A DNA stretch of 64,000 nt from Demequina subtropica (GTDB taxonomy: Bacteria; Actinomycetota; Actinomycetes; Actinomycetales; Demequinaceae). Location of the stretch: the NCBI RefSeq assembly GCF_000971235.1, contig NZ_BBMB01000011.1:4547-68546 (forward strand), given 5' to 3'. Every line of letters begins with the position of its first letter. The stretch's first letter is position 1. A program made the translations under genes and the position numbers. Below the pieces are notes generated by a model. The model saw nothing but the letters and a program-made list of their open reading frames with translations. It had not been told where the DNA came from and ran no database searches. Shown piece after piece: positions 52,597 through 60,852 of this stretch.

Positions 52597-53477
52597 GCCG
52601 ACGCCGCCATCACGACGACGCGACCACGTCGCGCGCGCTCTACGACGAGGCCGCCTGTGCCGCCGCGGCCCAGGTGATCGCGCGCTACTCGACCTCCTTC
52701 GGGCTCGGGACGCGGCTGCTGCGCCACGAGGAGCGCGCGCACGTGCGCAGCGTCTACGCCATGGTCCGGGTCGCCGACGAGCTCGTGGACACCTACCGGG
52801 GGCCGGACGCCGGCGCGCTCCTCGACGGCTTCGAGGCCGAGGTCCACGGCGCGATGGACCGCGGCTACAGCGCGGACCTCGTGGCGCATGCGTTCGGCCT
52901 GACCGCGCGGGCGGTCGGCATCACGCGCGAGCAGACCGAGCCGTTCTTCGCCGCGATGCGGATGGACCTGGTGCGCACGGTCCACGACGAGGACTCGCTC
53001 GCGCGCTACATCCACGGCTCCGCCGAGGTGGTGGGGGAGATGTGCCTCGCGGTCTTCGTCAACACGGGTCAGGGCCCGCGCCCTCTCGACCCCGCGGTGC
53101 GCGAGGGCGCACGCCGGCTGGGCGCGGCGTATCAGAAGGTCAACTTTCTGCGCGACCTCGGGGCCGATGAGCACCAGCTGGGCCGCCTCTATCTCCCGGG
53201 GGTGTCAGCCGCCGCGCTCGACCAGGCGCGCCTCGCGGCGGTGGTCGACGAGTGCCGCGCCGACATGCGCGCCGCCGCCGCGGTGCTCGACGCGCTGCCC
53301 CGGCGCGCCCGCGCCGCGGTCGGCACCACGCTCGACATCTACGCACGCCTGCTCGACCAGGTCGCGAGCACCCCGCCACGCGAGCTCGCGACCAGGCGTG
53401 TGCGCGTCGCGAATCCCGTCAAGGCCGCGCTCGCCGCGCGCAACCTGGCGGGGCTCCACGGGAGGCTGGCCGCATGA
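52593..53477 (+). CDS. crtB: Phytoene synthase
   Basis: 294 residues. YSTSFGLGTRLL, VYAMVRVADELVDTYRG (first Asp-rich motif) and YQKVNFLRDLGADEHQLGR (second) are the squalene/phytoene synthase motifs. Condenses two GGPP. GTG start overlaps the crtE stop (GTGA). Confidence 0.95.
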   Translation: MSRRRHHDDATTSRALYDEAACAAAAQVIARYSTSFGLGTRLLRHEERAHVRSVYAMVRVADELVDTYRGPDAGALLDGFEAEVHGAMDRGYSADLVAHAFGLTARAVGITREQTEPFFAAMRMDLVRTVHDEDSLARYIHGSAEVVGEMCLAVFVNTGQGPRPLDPAVREGARRLGAAYQKVNFLRDLGADEHQLGRLYLPGVSAAALDQARLAAVVDECRADMRAAAAVLDALPRRARAAVGTTLDIYARLLDQVASTPPRELATRRVRVANPVKAALAARNLAGLHGRLAA

Positions 53478-55090
53478 GCGGGCCGCGGATCGTCATCGTG
53501 GGCGGTGGGGTCTCGGGACTCGCGACCGCGGGACTGCTCGCGCGCGGCGGCGCGGACGTGGTCCTCGTCGAGCGCCAGGGCGAGCTCGGCGGGCGCATGG
53601 GACGCCTGGAGATCGCAGGGCACACGTTCGACACGGGCCCGACGTGGTACCTCATGCACGAGGCCTTCGCGCAGTGGTTCGGGCTCATGGGCCGCGACGT
53701 CGAGGACGAGCTCGAGCTCGTGGACCTCGACCCGCGCTACCGCGTCCTGTTCGAGGGCGAGGAGCCCTGGGGGCCGGCCGAGGTCCTCGACGTCTCGGCG
53801 GATCCCGAGGAGAACTGGCGGCGCTTCGACGCGATCGCGCCCGGCGAGGGTGAGGCGATGCGCGCCTACGCGAAGGACGCGGAGGAGCTCTACCGCATCG
53901 CGTTGGACCGCTTCCTCTACACCACGTACGCGAAGCCCCTCGAGGTCGCGGATCGCACCGTGCTGCGGCGCCTGCCGACGCTCGCGGGCCTGCTGTCGCG
54001 CTCGCTGGGCTCGCGCATCGCCTCGCGCATCCGCGATCCGCGCCTGCGCCAGGTGCTCGGCTTCCACGCGGTGTTCCTCGGCTCGTCGCCCGACCGCGCG
54101 CCCGCGCTGTTCTCCCTCATGAGCCACCTCGACCTGGGCGAGGGCGTGCGGTACCCGCGCGGCGGGATGCACGCGGTGATCGAGGCGATCGCGCGCGTCG
54201 CGCGCGCGGAGGGCGCGGAGCTCCGGACGTCCGCGCCGGTCGAGCAGATCGTGGTGGATGACGCGGGCTTCGCCACGGGCGTGCGGCTCGAGTCCGGCGA
54301 GGTCCTGCGCGCGGACGTCGTGGTGGCGGCCGCGGACCTCCATCACGTCGAGACCGCGCTGGTCCCGGAGCGTTGGCGCAGCCACCCCGCGAAGAGCTGG
54401 AAGCGGCGCAGCCCCGGCGTGAGCACGCTGCTGGTGCTCGCGGAGGTCGACGGCGAGGTGCCCGAGCTCGCGCACCACACGCTCCTGTTCACGCGCGACT
54501 GGGACGCGAACTTCACGGCGCTCCGGGACGGCGACCTGCCTCCCGTGCCGGCGTCGGTCTACGTCGCAAGACCGGGTGCGACCGATCCGTCGGTCTCGCC
54601 GCCGGGCAAGGACGCGCTGTTCCTGCTGGTGCCGTTCCCGGCGGACGCGACCTTGGGCGCCACGCCCGAGTCCCGCGCCGAGCTGGTCGCGATGGGGCGG
54701 CGCTACCTCACCCAGGTGGGGGCGTGGGCGGGCGCTCCCGACCTCGCCGAGCGTTCCACCGTGCTCCAGGTGATCACGCCTGCGGACTTCGAGGCGCGCT
54801 TCGGGGCCTGGCGCGGCGGCGCGCTGGGCCTCGAGCACACGCTCATGCAGACCGCGGTGATGCGGCCCTCAAACGTCTCGTCGAAGGTCCCGAACCTGCT
54901 GTACGCGGGCGCCTCGACCGTCCCCGGGATCGGGGTGCCGCTGTGCCTGATCTCCGCGGAGCTCGTGGCCAAGCGCCTCCTCGGCGCGGTGGACGCGGCC
55001 CCGCTGCCCACGCCCGCGCCGCCGGGCTTCCTCGCGCGCTCGCGCGACCGCGGCGTGCTGGGCAACCTCGCGCGGCGGGCCCGCGCGTGA
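53474..55090 (+). CDS. crtI: Phytoene desaturase
   Basis: 538 residues. FAD-binding IVIVGGGVSGLATAGLLARG at the N-terminus and the C-terminal LLYAGASTVPGIGVPLCLIS signature of CrtI-type desaturases. Converts phytoene to lycopene. ATG overlaps the crtB stop. Confidence 0.95.
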   Translation: MSGPRIVIVGGGVSGLATAGLLARGGADVVLVERQGELGGRMGRLEIAGHTFDTGPTWYLMHEAFAQWFGLMGRDVEDELELVDLDPRYRVLFEGEEPWGPAEVLDVSADPEENWRRFDAIAPGEGEAMRAYAKDAEELYRIALDRFLYTTYAKPLEVADRTVLRRLPTLAGLLSRSLGSRIASRIRDPRLRQVLGFHAVFLGSSPDRAPALFSLMSHLDLGEGVRYPRGGMHAVIEAIARVARAEGAELRTSAPVEQIVVDDAGFATGVRLESGEVLRADVVVAAADLHHVETALVPERWRSHPAKSWKRRSPGVSTLLVLAEVDGEVPELAHHTLLFTRDWDANFTALRDGDLPPVPASVYVARPGATDPSVSPPGKDALFLLVPFPADATLGATPESRAELVAMGRRYLTQVGAWAGAPDLAERSTVLQVITPADFEARFGAWRGGALGLEHTLMQTAVMRPSNVSSKVPNLLYAGASTVPGIGVPLCLISAELVAKRLLGAVDAAPLPTPAPPGFLARSRDRGVLGNLARRARA

Positions 55091-55404
55091 GCGGATCCGC
55101 CTACCTGGCCGCGCTGCTGGTGTCCCTGGGCGGCCTCGGCATGATCGACCGGCGGTACCGGCTCGCAGTGTTCGACCGTCCGCGCGCCGCGCTCGTCACC
55201 GTCGCCGCCACCGTGGGGCTCCTGCTCCTGTGGGACCTGGTCGGCGTGGGGCTCGGCGTCTTCTTCGTCGGGCCGTCGGCGTGGCTCACCGGCATCCGCA
55301 TCGCGCCCGAGGTGCCGCTCGAGGAGCCCGTGTTCCTCACGCTGCTCGCCTACCAGACGCTGCTGGTGTGGCGCTGGCTGGACCGACGGGAGCGCCCCGC
55401 GTGA
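55087..55404 (+). CDS. crtYe: C50 carotenoid cyclase subunit, CrtYe-like
   Basis: 105 residues with three membrane helices and the lycopene-cyclase-domain pattern PSAWLTGIRIAPEVPLEEPV. In Corynebacterium and Micrococcus such half-size subunits work as heterodimers on C50 carotenoids. Overlaps crtI by four bases. Ring type (epsilon, beta or gamma) cannot be read here. Confidence 0.88.
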   Translation: MSGSAYLAALLVSLGGLGMIDRRYRLAVFDRPRAALVTVAATVGLLLLWDLVGVGLGVFFVGPSAWLTGIRIAPEVPLEEPVFLTLLAYQTLLVWRWLDRRERPA

Positions 55405-55703
55405 CCTACGTCGTCCTCTCCGTCGCGGTGCTCGCCGTGCTCGCCTCGGCGACCCTGCCCACGCTCCGCCGCCTCCCGCATCGTCCCCTCCTGCTGACGG
55501 CGCTCATCATCGTCGCGCTCACCGCGGTGTTCGACCCCCTGATCGTGGCGGCGGGCATCGTCGACTACGACGAGGCGCTGATCTCGGGCGTGCGTGTGGC
55601 CGGCGCACCGATCGAGGACGTCGCCTACGCGCTCGGCACGGTCATGCTGGTCCCGACCCTCTGGACCCTCCTCGCCGCCCCCGGTCGGGACGAGGAGGGC
55701 TGA
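55401..55703 (+). CDS. crtYf: C50 carotenoid cyclase subunit, CrtYf-like
   Basis: 100 residues, three membrane helices, with FDPLIVAAGIVDYDEALISG and VRVAGAPIEDVAYALGTVM of the cyclase family. Partner of the preceding subunit; GTG overlaps its stop by four bases and its own stop overlaps crtEb by one base. Confidence 0.88.
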   Translation: MTYVVLSVAVLAVLASATLPTLRRLPHRPLLLTALIIVALTAVFDPLIVAAGIVDYDEALISGVRVAGAPIEDVAYALGTVMLVPTLWTLLAAPGRDEEG

Positions 55704-56581
55704 TGATCCGTTCCCTCCTCAAGGCCTCGCGCCCCGTCTCATGGATCAACACCGCCTTCCCCTTCGCCGCCGCGTACCTGCTCGCGACCCACGCGGTCGA
55801 TGCGGTCCTGGTGGTCGGCACGCTCTTCTTCCTCATCCCGTACAACCTGCTGATGTACGGCATCAACGACGTCTTCGACCACGAGTCCGACCTCGCCAAC
55901 CCCCGCAAGGGCGGCGTCGAGGGCGACGTGATCCGCGACCGCGACCAGGCCCGACGCGTGCATCGGGCGATCCTGTGGGCCTGCGCGGTCACGGTGATGC
56001 CGCCGGTCGTGTGGCTGCTCGCGCAGGGCTCGCTCGCGGCCGGCGTCACGCTCGTGCTGGTGCTGGCCGGCGTGCTCGCGTACTCGGTGCCGGGCCTGCG
56101 CTTCAAGGAGCGGCCCTTCCTCGACTCGCTCACGTCCGCGCTGCACTTCGCCGGCCCGCTGCTCTACGCGCTCGTGCTCGCCGACCAACCGCTGCTCGCG
56201 CGCACCACGTGGCCTGTCTGGGCCGCGTTCATCCTGTGGGGCATGGCCAGCCACGCGTTCGGCGCGGTGCAGGACGTGCGCGCGGACCGGATCGGCGGCA
56301 TCGCGTCGGTCGCGACCGTCATCGGCGCTCGCGCGACCGTGTGGCTCTCGATCGGCCTCTATGGCGCATCGTCCCTGGTGCTGCTCGCGCTGCCGTGGCC
56401 CGCGACCACCGCCGCGCTGCTCCCGGTCGCCTATGTCGCGTCCGTCGCGAGGTTCGTCGGCGTCACCGACGAGACCTGCGAGGACGCGAACCGTGGCTGG
56501 CGCACGTTCCTCTGGCTCAACCAGCCGGTCGGCTTCGCGGTGACGATGCTGGTGATCGGCGCGTGGAAGGGCTGGGGCTAG
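55703..56581 (+). CDS. crtEb: Lycopene elongase, UbiA-type prenyltransferase
   Basis: 292 residues with about eight membrane helices. First Asp motif in YGINDVFDHESDLANPRKGG and second in VQDVRADRIGGIASVAT. With crtYe/Yf next to it, it should add two C5 units to lycopene to give a flavuxanthin-type C50 carotenoid. Last gene of the operon; its stop overlaps the convergent marR stop inside CTAG. Confidence 0.93.
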   Translation: MIRSLLKASRPVSWINTAFPFAAAYLLATHAVDAVLVVGTLFFLIPYNLLMYGINDVFDHESDLANPRKGGVEGDVIRDRDQARRVHRAILWACAVTVMPPVVWLLAQGSLAAGVTLVLVLAGVLAYSVPGLRFKERPFLDSLTSALHFAGPLLYALVLADQPLLARTTWPVWAAFILWGMASHAFGAVQDVRADRIGGIASVATVIGARATVWLSIGLYGASSLVLLALPWPATTAALLPVAYVASVARFVGVTDETCEDANRGWRTFLWLNQPVGFAVTMLVIGAWKGWG

Positions 56582-57021
56582 CGCCGCATCCCCTCGTCGA
56601 GGCGCCCCAGCACCGCGGCCACGTCGGCCGCGGCCCCGACGTCTATGCCCATCGCGTCGCGGATCCGGGACGCCCAGAAGGCGCGCAGCCTCGCGATCCC
56701 CTCATCCGCGAGCGGCGTCGCGTGCAGGACGGCATGACGATGGTCGTCCGGATCAGGCTCCCGGCTCACCAGCCCCTTGCCCTCGAGGCTCCGCAGCGCG
56801 ACCGAGAGGTTGGGCCGCTTGAGCCCCGTGGCCTCAGCCGCCGCGCTGGGCGAGGTTCCCGGGTTGCGGTGGATCCACCGCAGCACGGCAGTCTCCGTGC
56901 CGGTGAGGGGCACCACGTCGACGCCCGCGCCCGCGGCGTGCGGGTCGAGCTCGCGCGCGATCCGCAGGATGCACTCGGCGAGCTCCGCGAGGTCGCGATC
57001 CTCGAGGGACGTGTCGGGCAT
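56578..57021 (-). CDS. MarR-family transcriptional regulator
   Basis: 147 residues with a winged helix: GTETAVLRWIHRNPGTSPSA, ATGLKRPNLSVALRSLEGKG and wing EPDPDDHRHAVLHATP. Divergent from the MFS exporter, with a 14-base palindrome between them, so it most likely represses that exporter. TAGCCT (57029-57034, minus strand) lies seven bases before the ATG, suggesting a leaderless message. A MarR protein (CrtR) controls carotenoid genes in Corynebacterium, so a role for crt is also possible. Confidence 0.92.
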   Translation of the reverse strand: MPDTSLEDRDLAELAECILRIARELDPHAAGAGVDVVPLTGTETAVLRWIHRNPGTSPSAAAEATGLKRPNLSVALRSLEGKGLVSREPDPDDHRHAVLHATPLADEGIARLRAFWASRIRDAMGIDVGAAADVAAVLGRLDEGMRR

Positions 57022-57073
57022 GCGATCGAGGCTACAACCGGGCGGTGCGATCGACGGAACCCCGCGCCATCGG

Positions 57074-57087
57074 TTATGATTTCATAA
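57074..57087. promoter_or_regulatory. MarR operator overlapping the exporter -10
   Basis: TTATGA-TT-TCATAA is a perfect 6-2-6 inverted repeat in the 91-base divergent gap. The plus-strand -10 TATGAT (57075-57080, 5 of 6 to consensus) lies inside it, so bound MarR would block the exporter promoter. Confidence 0.65.
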
Positions 57088-57112
57088 TCACCCCGCCCCG
57101 AGAGGATCACCC

Positions 57113-58423
57113 ATGCCCGCTGCGCCGGACACCGCCACCGTCGCGAACCCCACGACCGCCGCTCCTCGGCCCGCCTCGGCCGCCCCCGCATCGTCCGGCC
57201 TGTCGGCAGGCGAGGGGATCACCGCGGCCCTGCTCGGCGTGCTCGGGCTCCTCTCCGCGATCGCCCCGCTCGCGACGGACCTCTACCTGCCGGCGTTCCC
57301 GCAGATGGCACAGGACCTCACGACGGGCGCCACCTCCATCCAGCTCACGCTCACCGCCTTCCTGCTCGGCGTCACCGCAGGCCAGCTCGTCTTCGGGCCG
57401 CTCTCGGACCGGTTCGGCCGCATGCCCCCGCTCATCGCGGGCGCCGCCCTCATGGTGGTCGCAGGCATCGCGACGGTGGCCGCGCCGACCGTGGGGGTGC
57501 TCGTGGCCGCCCGCCTGCTCCAGGGCCTCGGCGGCGCCGCGGGCATGGTCATCGGTCGCGCGATCATCTCCGACCGGGCCACGGGCACGGCCGCGGCGAG
57601 CGCCTTCAGCCTCATGATGATCGTCGGCGGTGTCGCCCCGGTGATCGCGCCGGTCCTCGGCGGCGTGCTGGTGGAGCCGCTCGGCTGGCGGGGCATCCTG
57701 GGCATCGTGGTGGCGCTCTCCGTCGTCATGCTGGTCGCGATCCTCGCGGTCGTCCGCGAGTCCTACCCCGCGTCGCGTCGCGTCGCGGACCGCGCCGAGC
57801 GCCTCGCCTCGGGCTCGCCGTTGCGCGCGCTGCGCTCGCGCCGCTTCCTCGGCTACTCCGCGACCTTCGCGTTCTCCTTCGCCGTGATGATGGCCTACAT
57901 CTCCGCCTCACCCTTCCTCTACCAGGACATGATGGGCCTCGACGAGACGGCCTACGGGCTCGCCTTCGGCGCCAACGCGCTCGGCCTCATGGTGGTGAGC
58001 GGCGCCTCCGCCAAGCTGGCCACGACGCACGACGTCCGACGGCTCCTGGCGATCGGCATCGGCCTCACCCTGGCCGCCTCGCTGGCGGTCGGCCTGCTGG
58101 TGGCGTTCGCCGCTCCGACGGGCTGGCTCGCGCTCCCGCTGTTCGTCGCGGTCTCGAGCCTGGGCCTGGTGTTCGGCAACGCGACGGCGCTGGCGCTCGG
58201 GGCCGTGCCCCTCGCCGCCGGCGTGGGCTCCGCCGTGCTCGGCGCCTTCCAGTTCGGCCTCGCGGCGCTCGTGTCCCCGCTCGTGAGCATCGGCGGCGCC
58301 ACCGCCGCACCGCTGGCGATCACCATGGTGGCGTGCGCGGGGATCGCCGCGATCGCCTTGGCGCTCGCCCCGCGCGCAGCCGACGCGTCGCCGGCGCCGG
58401 CTAGCGTCGCACGAGCGGGCTGA
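57113..58423 (+). CDS. MFS multidrug efflux protein, Bcr/CflA type
   Basis: 436 residues and about 12 membrane helices. PLATDLYLPAFPQMAQDL and LVFGPLSDRFGRMPPLIAG are typical of the Bcr/CflA drug exporters. N-terminal 40 residues are Ala/Pro-rich. AGAGGA precedes the ATG. Likely proton-driven export of a toxic compound; substrate unknown. Its 3' end overlaps the convergent trpG gene by 23 bases. Confidence 0.9.
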   Translation: MPAAPDTATVANPTTAAPRPASAAPASSGLSAGEGITAALLGVLGLLSAIAPLATDLYLPAFPQMAQDLTTGATSIQLTLTAFLLGVTAGQLVFGPLSDRFGRMPPLIAGAALMVVAGIATVAAPTVGVLVAARLLQGLGGAAGMVIGRAIISDRATGTAAASAFSLMMIVGGVAPVIAPVLGGVLVEPLGWRGILGIVVALSVVMLVAILAVVRESYPASRRVADRAERLASGSPLRALRSRRFLGYSATFAFSFAVMMAYISASPFLYQDMMGLDETAYGLAFGANALGLMVVSGASAKLATTHDVRRLLAIGIGLTLAASLAVGLLVAFAAPTGWLALPLFVAVSSLGLVFGNATALALGAVPLAAGVGSAVLGAFQFGLAALVSPLVSIGGATAAPLAITMVACAGIAAIALALAPRAADASPAPASVARAG

Positions 58424-59027
58424 GCCCCGCGGAGCGCCCCTCGGGATCGGGCATCCCGCACACCTCGAGCCAGTTGGCGAGCAGGCGGTGCCCGCCCTCC
58501 GTCAGCACGGACTCGGGATGGAACTGGACGCCGTGCAGCGGGAGCTCCTTGTGCTGGAGCCCCATGATGATGCCGTTGGCGGTCGAGGCCGTCACCTCGA
58601 GGTCGTCGGTCACCGTCGGGTTCTCGACCGCGAGCGAGTGGTAGCGCGTCGCCGTGAAGGGCGACGGCAGGCCGTCCATCACCGAGCCCCCGACATGCGT
58701 GACCGAGGACGTCTTGCCGTGCATGAGCTCCGGCGCGTGCGAGACCACGCCGCCGTAGACCTCTGCGAGCGCCTGATGGCCCAGGCAGATGCCCAGCATC
58801 GGCGTGCCCGTCTCGGCGCAGGTGCGGATGACGTCCATCGACGCGCCGGCCTCGGCCGGCGTCCCGGGCCCGGGGGAGATGAGCACGCCGTCGTAGGCGG
58901 AGATGTCCCCGGCCTCCGCCACCGCGTCGTTCCTCACCACCACGGTCTCCGCGCCCATCTGGCGCAGGTAGCCCACGATCGTGTAGACGAACGAGTCGTA
59001 GTTGTCGACCACAAGGATGCGGGTCAC
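58401..59027 (-). CDS. trpG: Glutamine amidotransferase, TrpG/PabA
   Basis: 208 residues, class I glutamine amidotransferase: nucleophile Cys in MLGICLGHQALAE, oxyanion ISPGPGTP, and His/Glu in VQFHPESVL. Supplies ammonia to anthranilate or aminodeoxychorismate synthase; the two cannot be told apart here. The same gene lies next to pknB/crgA near the origin in other actinobacteria. Start GTG overlaps the upstream stop by four bases. Confidence 0.92.
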   Translation of the reverse strand: MTRILVVDNYDSFVYTIVGYLRQMGAETVVVRNDAVAEAGDISAYDGVLISPGPGTPAEAGASMDVIRTCAETGTPMLGICLGHQALAEVYGGVVSHAPELMHGKTSSVTHVGGSVMDGLPSPFTATRYHSLAVENPTVTDDLEVTASTANGIIMGLQHKELPLHGVQFHPESVLTEGGHRLLANWLEVCGMPDPEGRSAGLSPLVRR

Positions 59028-59191
59028 GGCACGGCCTCCACGTTCTGGTCCTGGATGTCGAAGGTCACCGAGAACCACGGGTAGACCCAGTGGAACAGCG
59101 CGGCGACGATCGCGAGGATGAGGGCGATCAGGAGGATCACCCGCAACCATGCGGGGCCGGGCAGGACGTTCCAGACGGCGGGGAAGATCAT
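59024..59191 (-). CDS. Small single-helix membrane protein
   Basis: 55 residues: one strong membrane helix (WLRVILLIALILAIVAALF, about 15-33), then WVYPWF and a short acidic tail. No family assigned. Its ATG overlaps the sortase stop and its stop overlaps trpG, so it is a real operon member. Confidence 0.82.
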   Translation of the reverse strand: MIFPAVWNVLPGPAWLRVILLIALILAIVAALFHWVYPWFSVTFDIQDQNVEAVP

Positions 59192-59997
59192 GGCTGCGGG
59201 ATCTCCTCGAGGATCTCGGGCGGGACGCCGTTGCCGGTGGGCGCCCAGTACTCGAGCTCGCCGTGCACGATGTACCGCTCGGCTGCGGAGAACATCGGGT
59301 GGCACGTGGTGAGCGTGATGTACTGCGCGTCCGCTGCCGCCGTCGGGTCGTACGGGTTGGGCGCGATCACCTCGACCTGCGTCGGTTGGACGATCAGGTC
59401 GTCGGTCATGCGGTAGACGTACCAGGCCTCCTCCGTCTGCACCACGAGCGCGTCGCCGTCCTGCAGCTCCGCGATCCGGTTGAAGGGCTTGCCGTACGTG
59501 GTCCGGTGCGCGCTGATGGCGAAGTTGCCGACCGCTCCCGGCATGCCGGTGTCGGGATAGTGGCCGATCCCGAGCACGTCGAGGATCTCGGTGCGCGTGA
59601 CGCCCTCGGAGATGGGCTTGACGTAGTCCGTGCCCCAGCGCGGGACGTAGAAGGTGGCGAACGTCTCCCCGAACGCGGGCTCGTCCATGACGGGCGCGGT
59701 GTCGGGGGACAGGTGCAGCTCGGCCGGGATGACCAGCGGGCCCTCGTCGGCGCCCTCGCCCGCGGTGATGGGACCGGTGTAGGCCCAGTCGAGGCCGTCG
59801 ACCACCTCGGCCTGCTCACGGTCCGCGACGATGTCGGTGTAGAACAGCTGCCACAGCACGTACAGGCCGATGACCGCGCCCGCGATGATGCACAGCTCGC
59901 CGATGAGCGAGATCAGGCGCGTGCCGATGCTCGGCCGGCGCGGCGGCTCGGGTGCCGGCGCGCCCGGCTGCGTGGGGACCTCCACCGATGTGGGCAT
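59188..59997 (-). CDS. Class E sortase
   Basis: 269 residues. N-terminal membrane helix (about 35-57) and a sortase domain with catalytic His in ISAHRTTYGKPFN, Cys in ITLTTCHPMFSAAERYIVHG and the following Arg. Attaches proteins bearing an LAXTG-like motif to peptidoglycan. TAGGCT (60006-60011, minus strand) lies eight bases before the ATG, suggesting a leaderless message. An upstream ATG at 60024 lies before this -10 and is less likely. Confidence 0.92.
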   Translation of the reverse strand: MPTSVEVPTQPGAPAPEPPRRPSIGTRLISLIGELCIIAGAVIGLYVLWQLFYTDIVADREQAEVVDGLDWAYTGPITAGEGADEGPLVIPAELHLSPDTAPVMDEPAFGETFATFYVPRWGTDYVKPISEGVTRTEILDVLGIGHYPDTGMPGAVGNFAISAHRTTYGKPFNRIAELQDGDALVVQTEEAWYVYRMTDDLIVQPTQVEVIAPNPYDPTAAADAQYITLTTCHPMFSAAERYIVHGELEYWAPTGNGVPPEILEEIPQP

Positions 59998-60117
59998 GAT
60001 CGCCCAGCCTACGGGAGCGCGCATCGTGCGGGAATCCCGTGCTCGGCACAGCGCTCGGTACCCTTATGCCTGAGCACCGCGCGCGTGCGCGGTCACAGCA
60101 GAGCGACGGAGTGTGCA

Positions 60118-60366
60118 GTGGCAAGGTCGAAGAAGCGCGACGAGAACGTCTACAAGGCCCCCCGGAACCTGGGCAAGCCCCAGTCCGACAACCCCAAGTG
60201 GCTGCTGCCCACCGCGCTCACGCTGCTGGTGGCGGGTCCCGTGTGGATCGTCGTGTACTACACCGCCAAGGGTCAGTACCCGATCCCCGGCATCGGCGAC
60301 ATGAACCTCATCGTGGGCTTCGTGCTGATGGCGACGGGCATGGGCCTGCTCACCCGCTGGAAGTAG
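60118..60366 (+). CDS. crgA: CrgA cell division protein
   Basis: 82 residues with two membrane helices and the signature SDNPKWLLPTALTLLVAGPV. CrgA joins FtsZ, FtsQ, FtsI and wall synthesis proteins at the septum in actinobacteria. GTG 60118 follows GGAG. Confidence 0.95.
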   Translation: MARSKKRDENVYKAPRNLGKPQSDNPKWLLPTALTLLVAGPVWIVVYYTAKGQYPIPGIGDMNLIVGFVLMATGMGLLTRWK

Positions 60367-60383
60367 GAATCACACGCCTGTAG

Positions 60384-60551
60384 TTCTCCCCAGATTCCTC
60401 CACAGCGGTGGAGAAAAACACACCGGTGTAGTTATCCCCGGTTGTGGATTGAGGTGGGGATAACTACACGGATGTCATTCACATCTGTGGATGAGTGTGG
60501 GGAAACCGGGGGTTCGCGCCGTACTTCTCCACAGGTTCGGCCTGTGGATGG
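60384..60551. repeat. Cluster of DnaA-box-like sequences with inverted repeat
   Basis: Nine-base sites resembling TTATCCACA: TTCTCCCCA (60384), TCCTCCACA (60396), TTATCCCCG (60432), CAATCCACA (minus, 60443), TTATCCCCA (minus, 60455), TCATCCACA (minus, 60486), TTCTCCACA (60525), CCATCCACA (minus, 60543). Arms TGTAGTTATCCCC (60427-60439) and its exact complement (60456-60468) flank a 16-base loop. None is a perfect box. Confidence 0.5.
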
Positions 60552-60618
60552 ACTGGGGACGATGCGGGGTCCAGGCCTGTGGGGGAACCCGGGTGAGCCC
60601 CACGCCCACCCCTTCCCG

Positions 60619-60768
60619 AAGTGGTACGTCATGGTCGGTTCCTGAAGGTTCTCGCCTCACAGTGGTGGCTGATGGTCGCCGCCGGCCAGGCGCGCCGATG
60701 CGCCCGACAACCAGCAACCACTGCCGCGCGGCGATCTCTCAGATCCGACAACCAGCCACCATTTCCGC
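60619..60768. repeat. Four-copy 20-24-base element, two in each orientation
   Basis: Copies at 60704-60727 and 60745-60768 (CCGACAACCAGC start, 21 of 24 identical) and inverted copies at 60619-60638 and 60660-60680 (AGTGGT...ATGGTCG). Function unknown; could be binding sites or a short palindromic repeat family. Confidence 0.5.
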
Positions 60769-60811
60769 AGGCTGGGGACGCGCTCGGGTGGCGCGAGCCG
60801 GGACAGCACGA

Positions 60812-60839
60812 AGGCCCCGCCGCGGATGCGACGGGGCCT
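60812..60839 (-). terminator. Hairpin terminator after the rhomboid gene
   Basis: Twelve-base arms (60812-60823, 60828-60839; one mismatch) with loop GGAT, 14 bases past the rhomboid stop. Confidence 0.75.
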
Positions 60840-60852
60840 CGACGAGGGACGG

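Larger units (their letters stand above)
60367..60852. other. 486-base repeat-rich intergenic region after crgA
   Basis: No convincing gene. It holds, in order, a cluster of DnaA-box-like sequences (60384-60551) with a 13-base inverted repeat, a four-copy 20-24-base element (60619-60768) and the rhomboid terminator (60812-60839). The first part is more AT-rich than the rest of the window. Confidence 0.7.

Noticed and set aside
60367-60852. Chromosomal origin oriC
   Set aside because: No dnaA, dnaN or rpmH in the window and no perfect DnaA box; kept only as a DnaA-box-like cluster.
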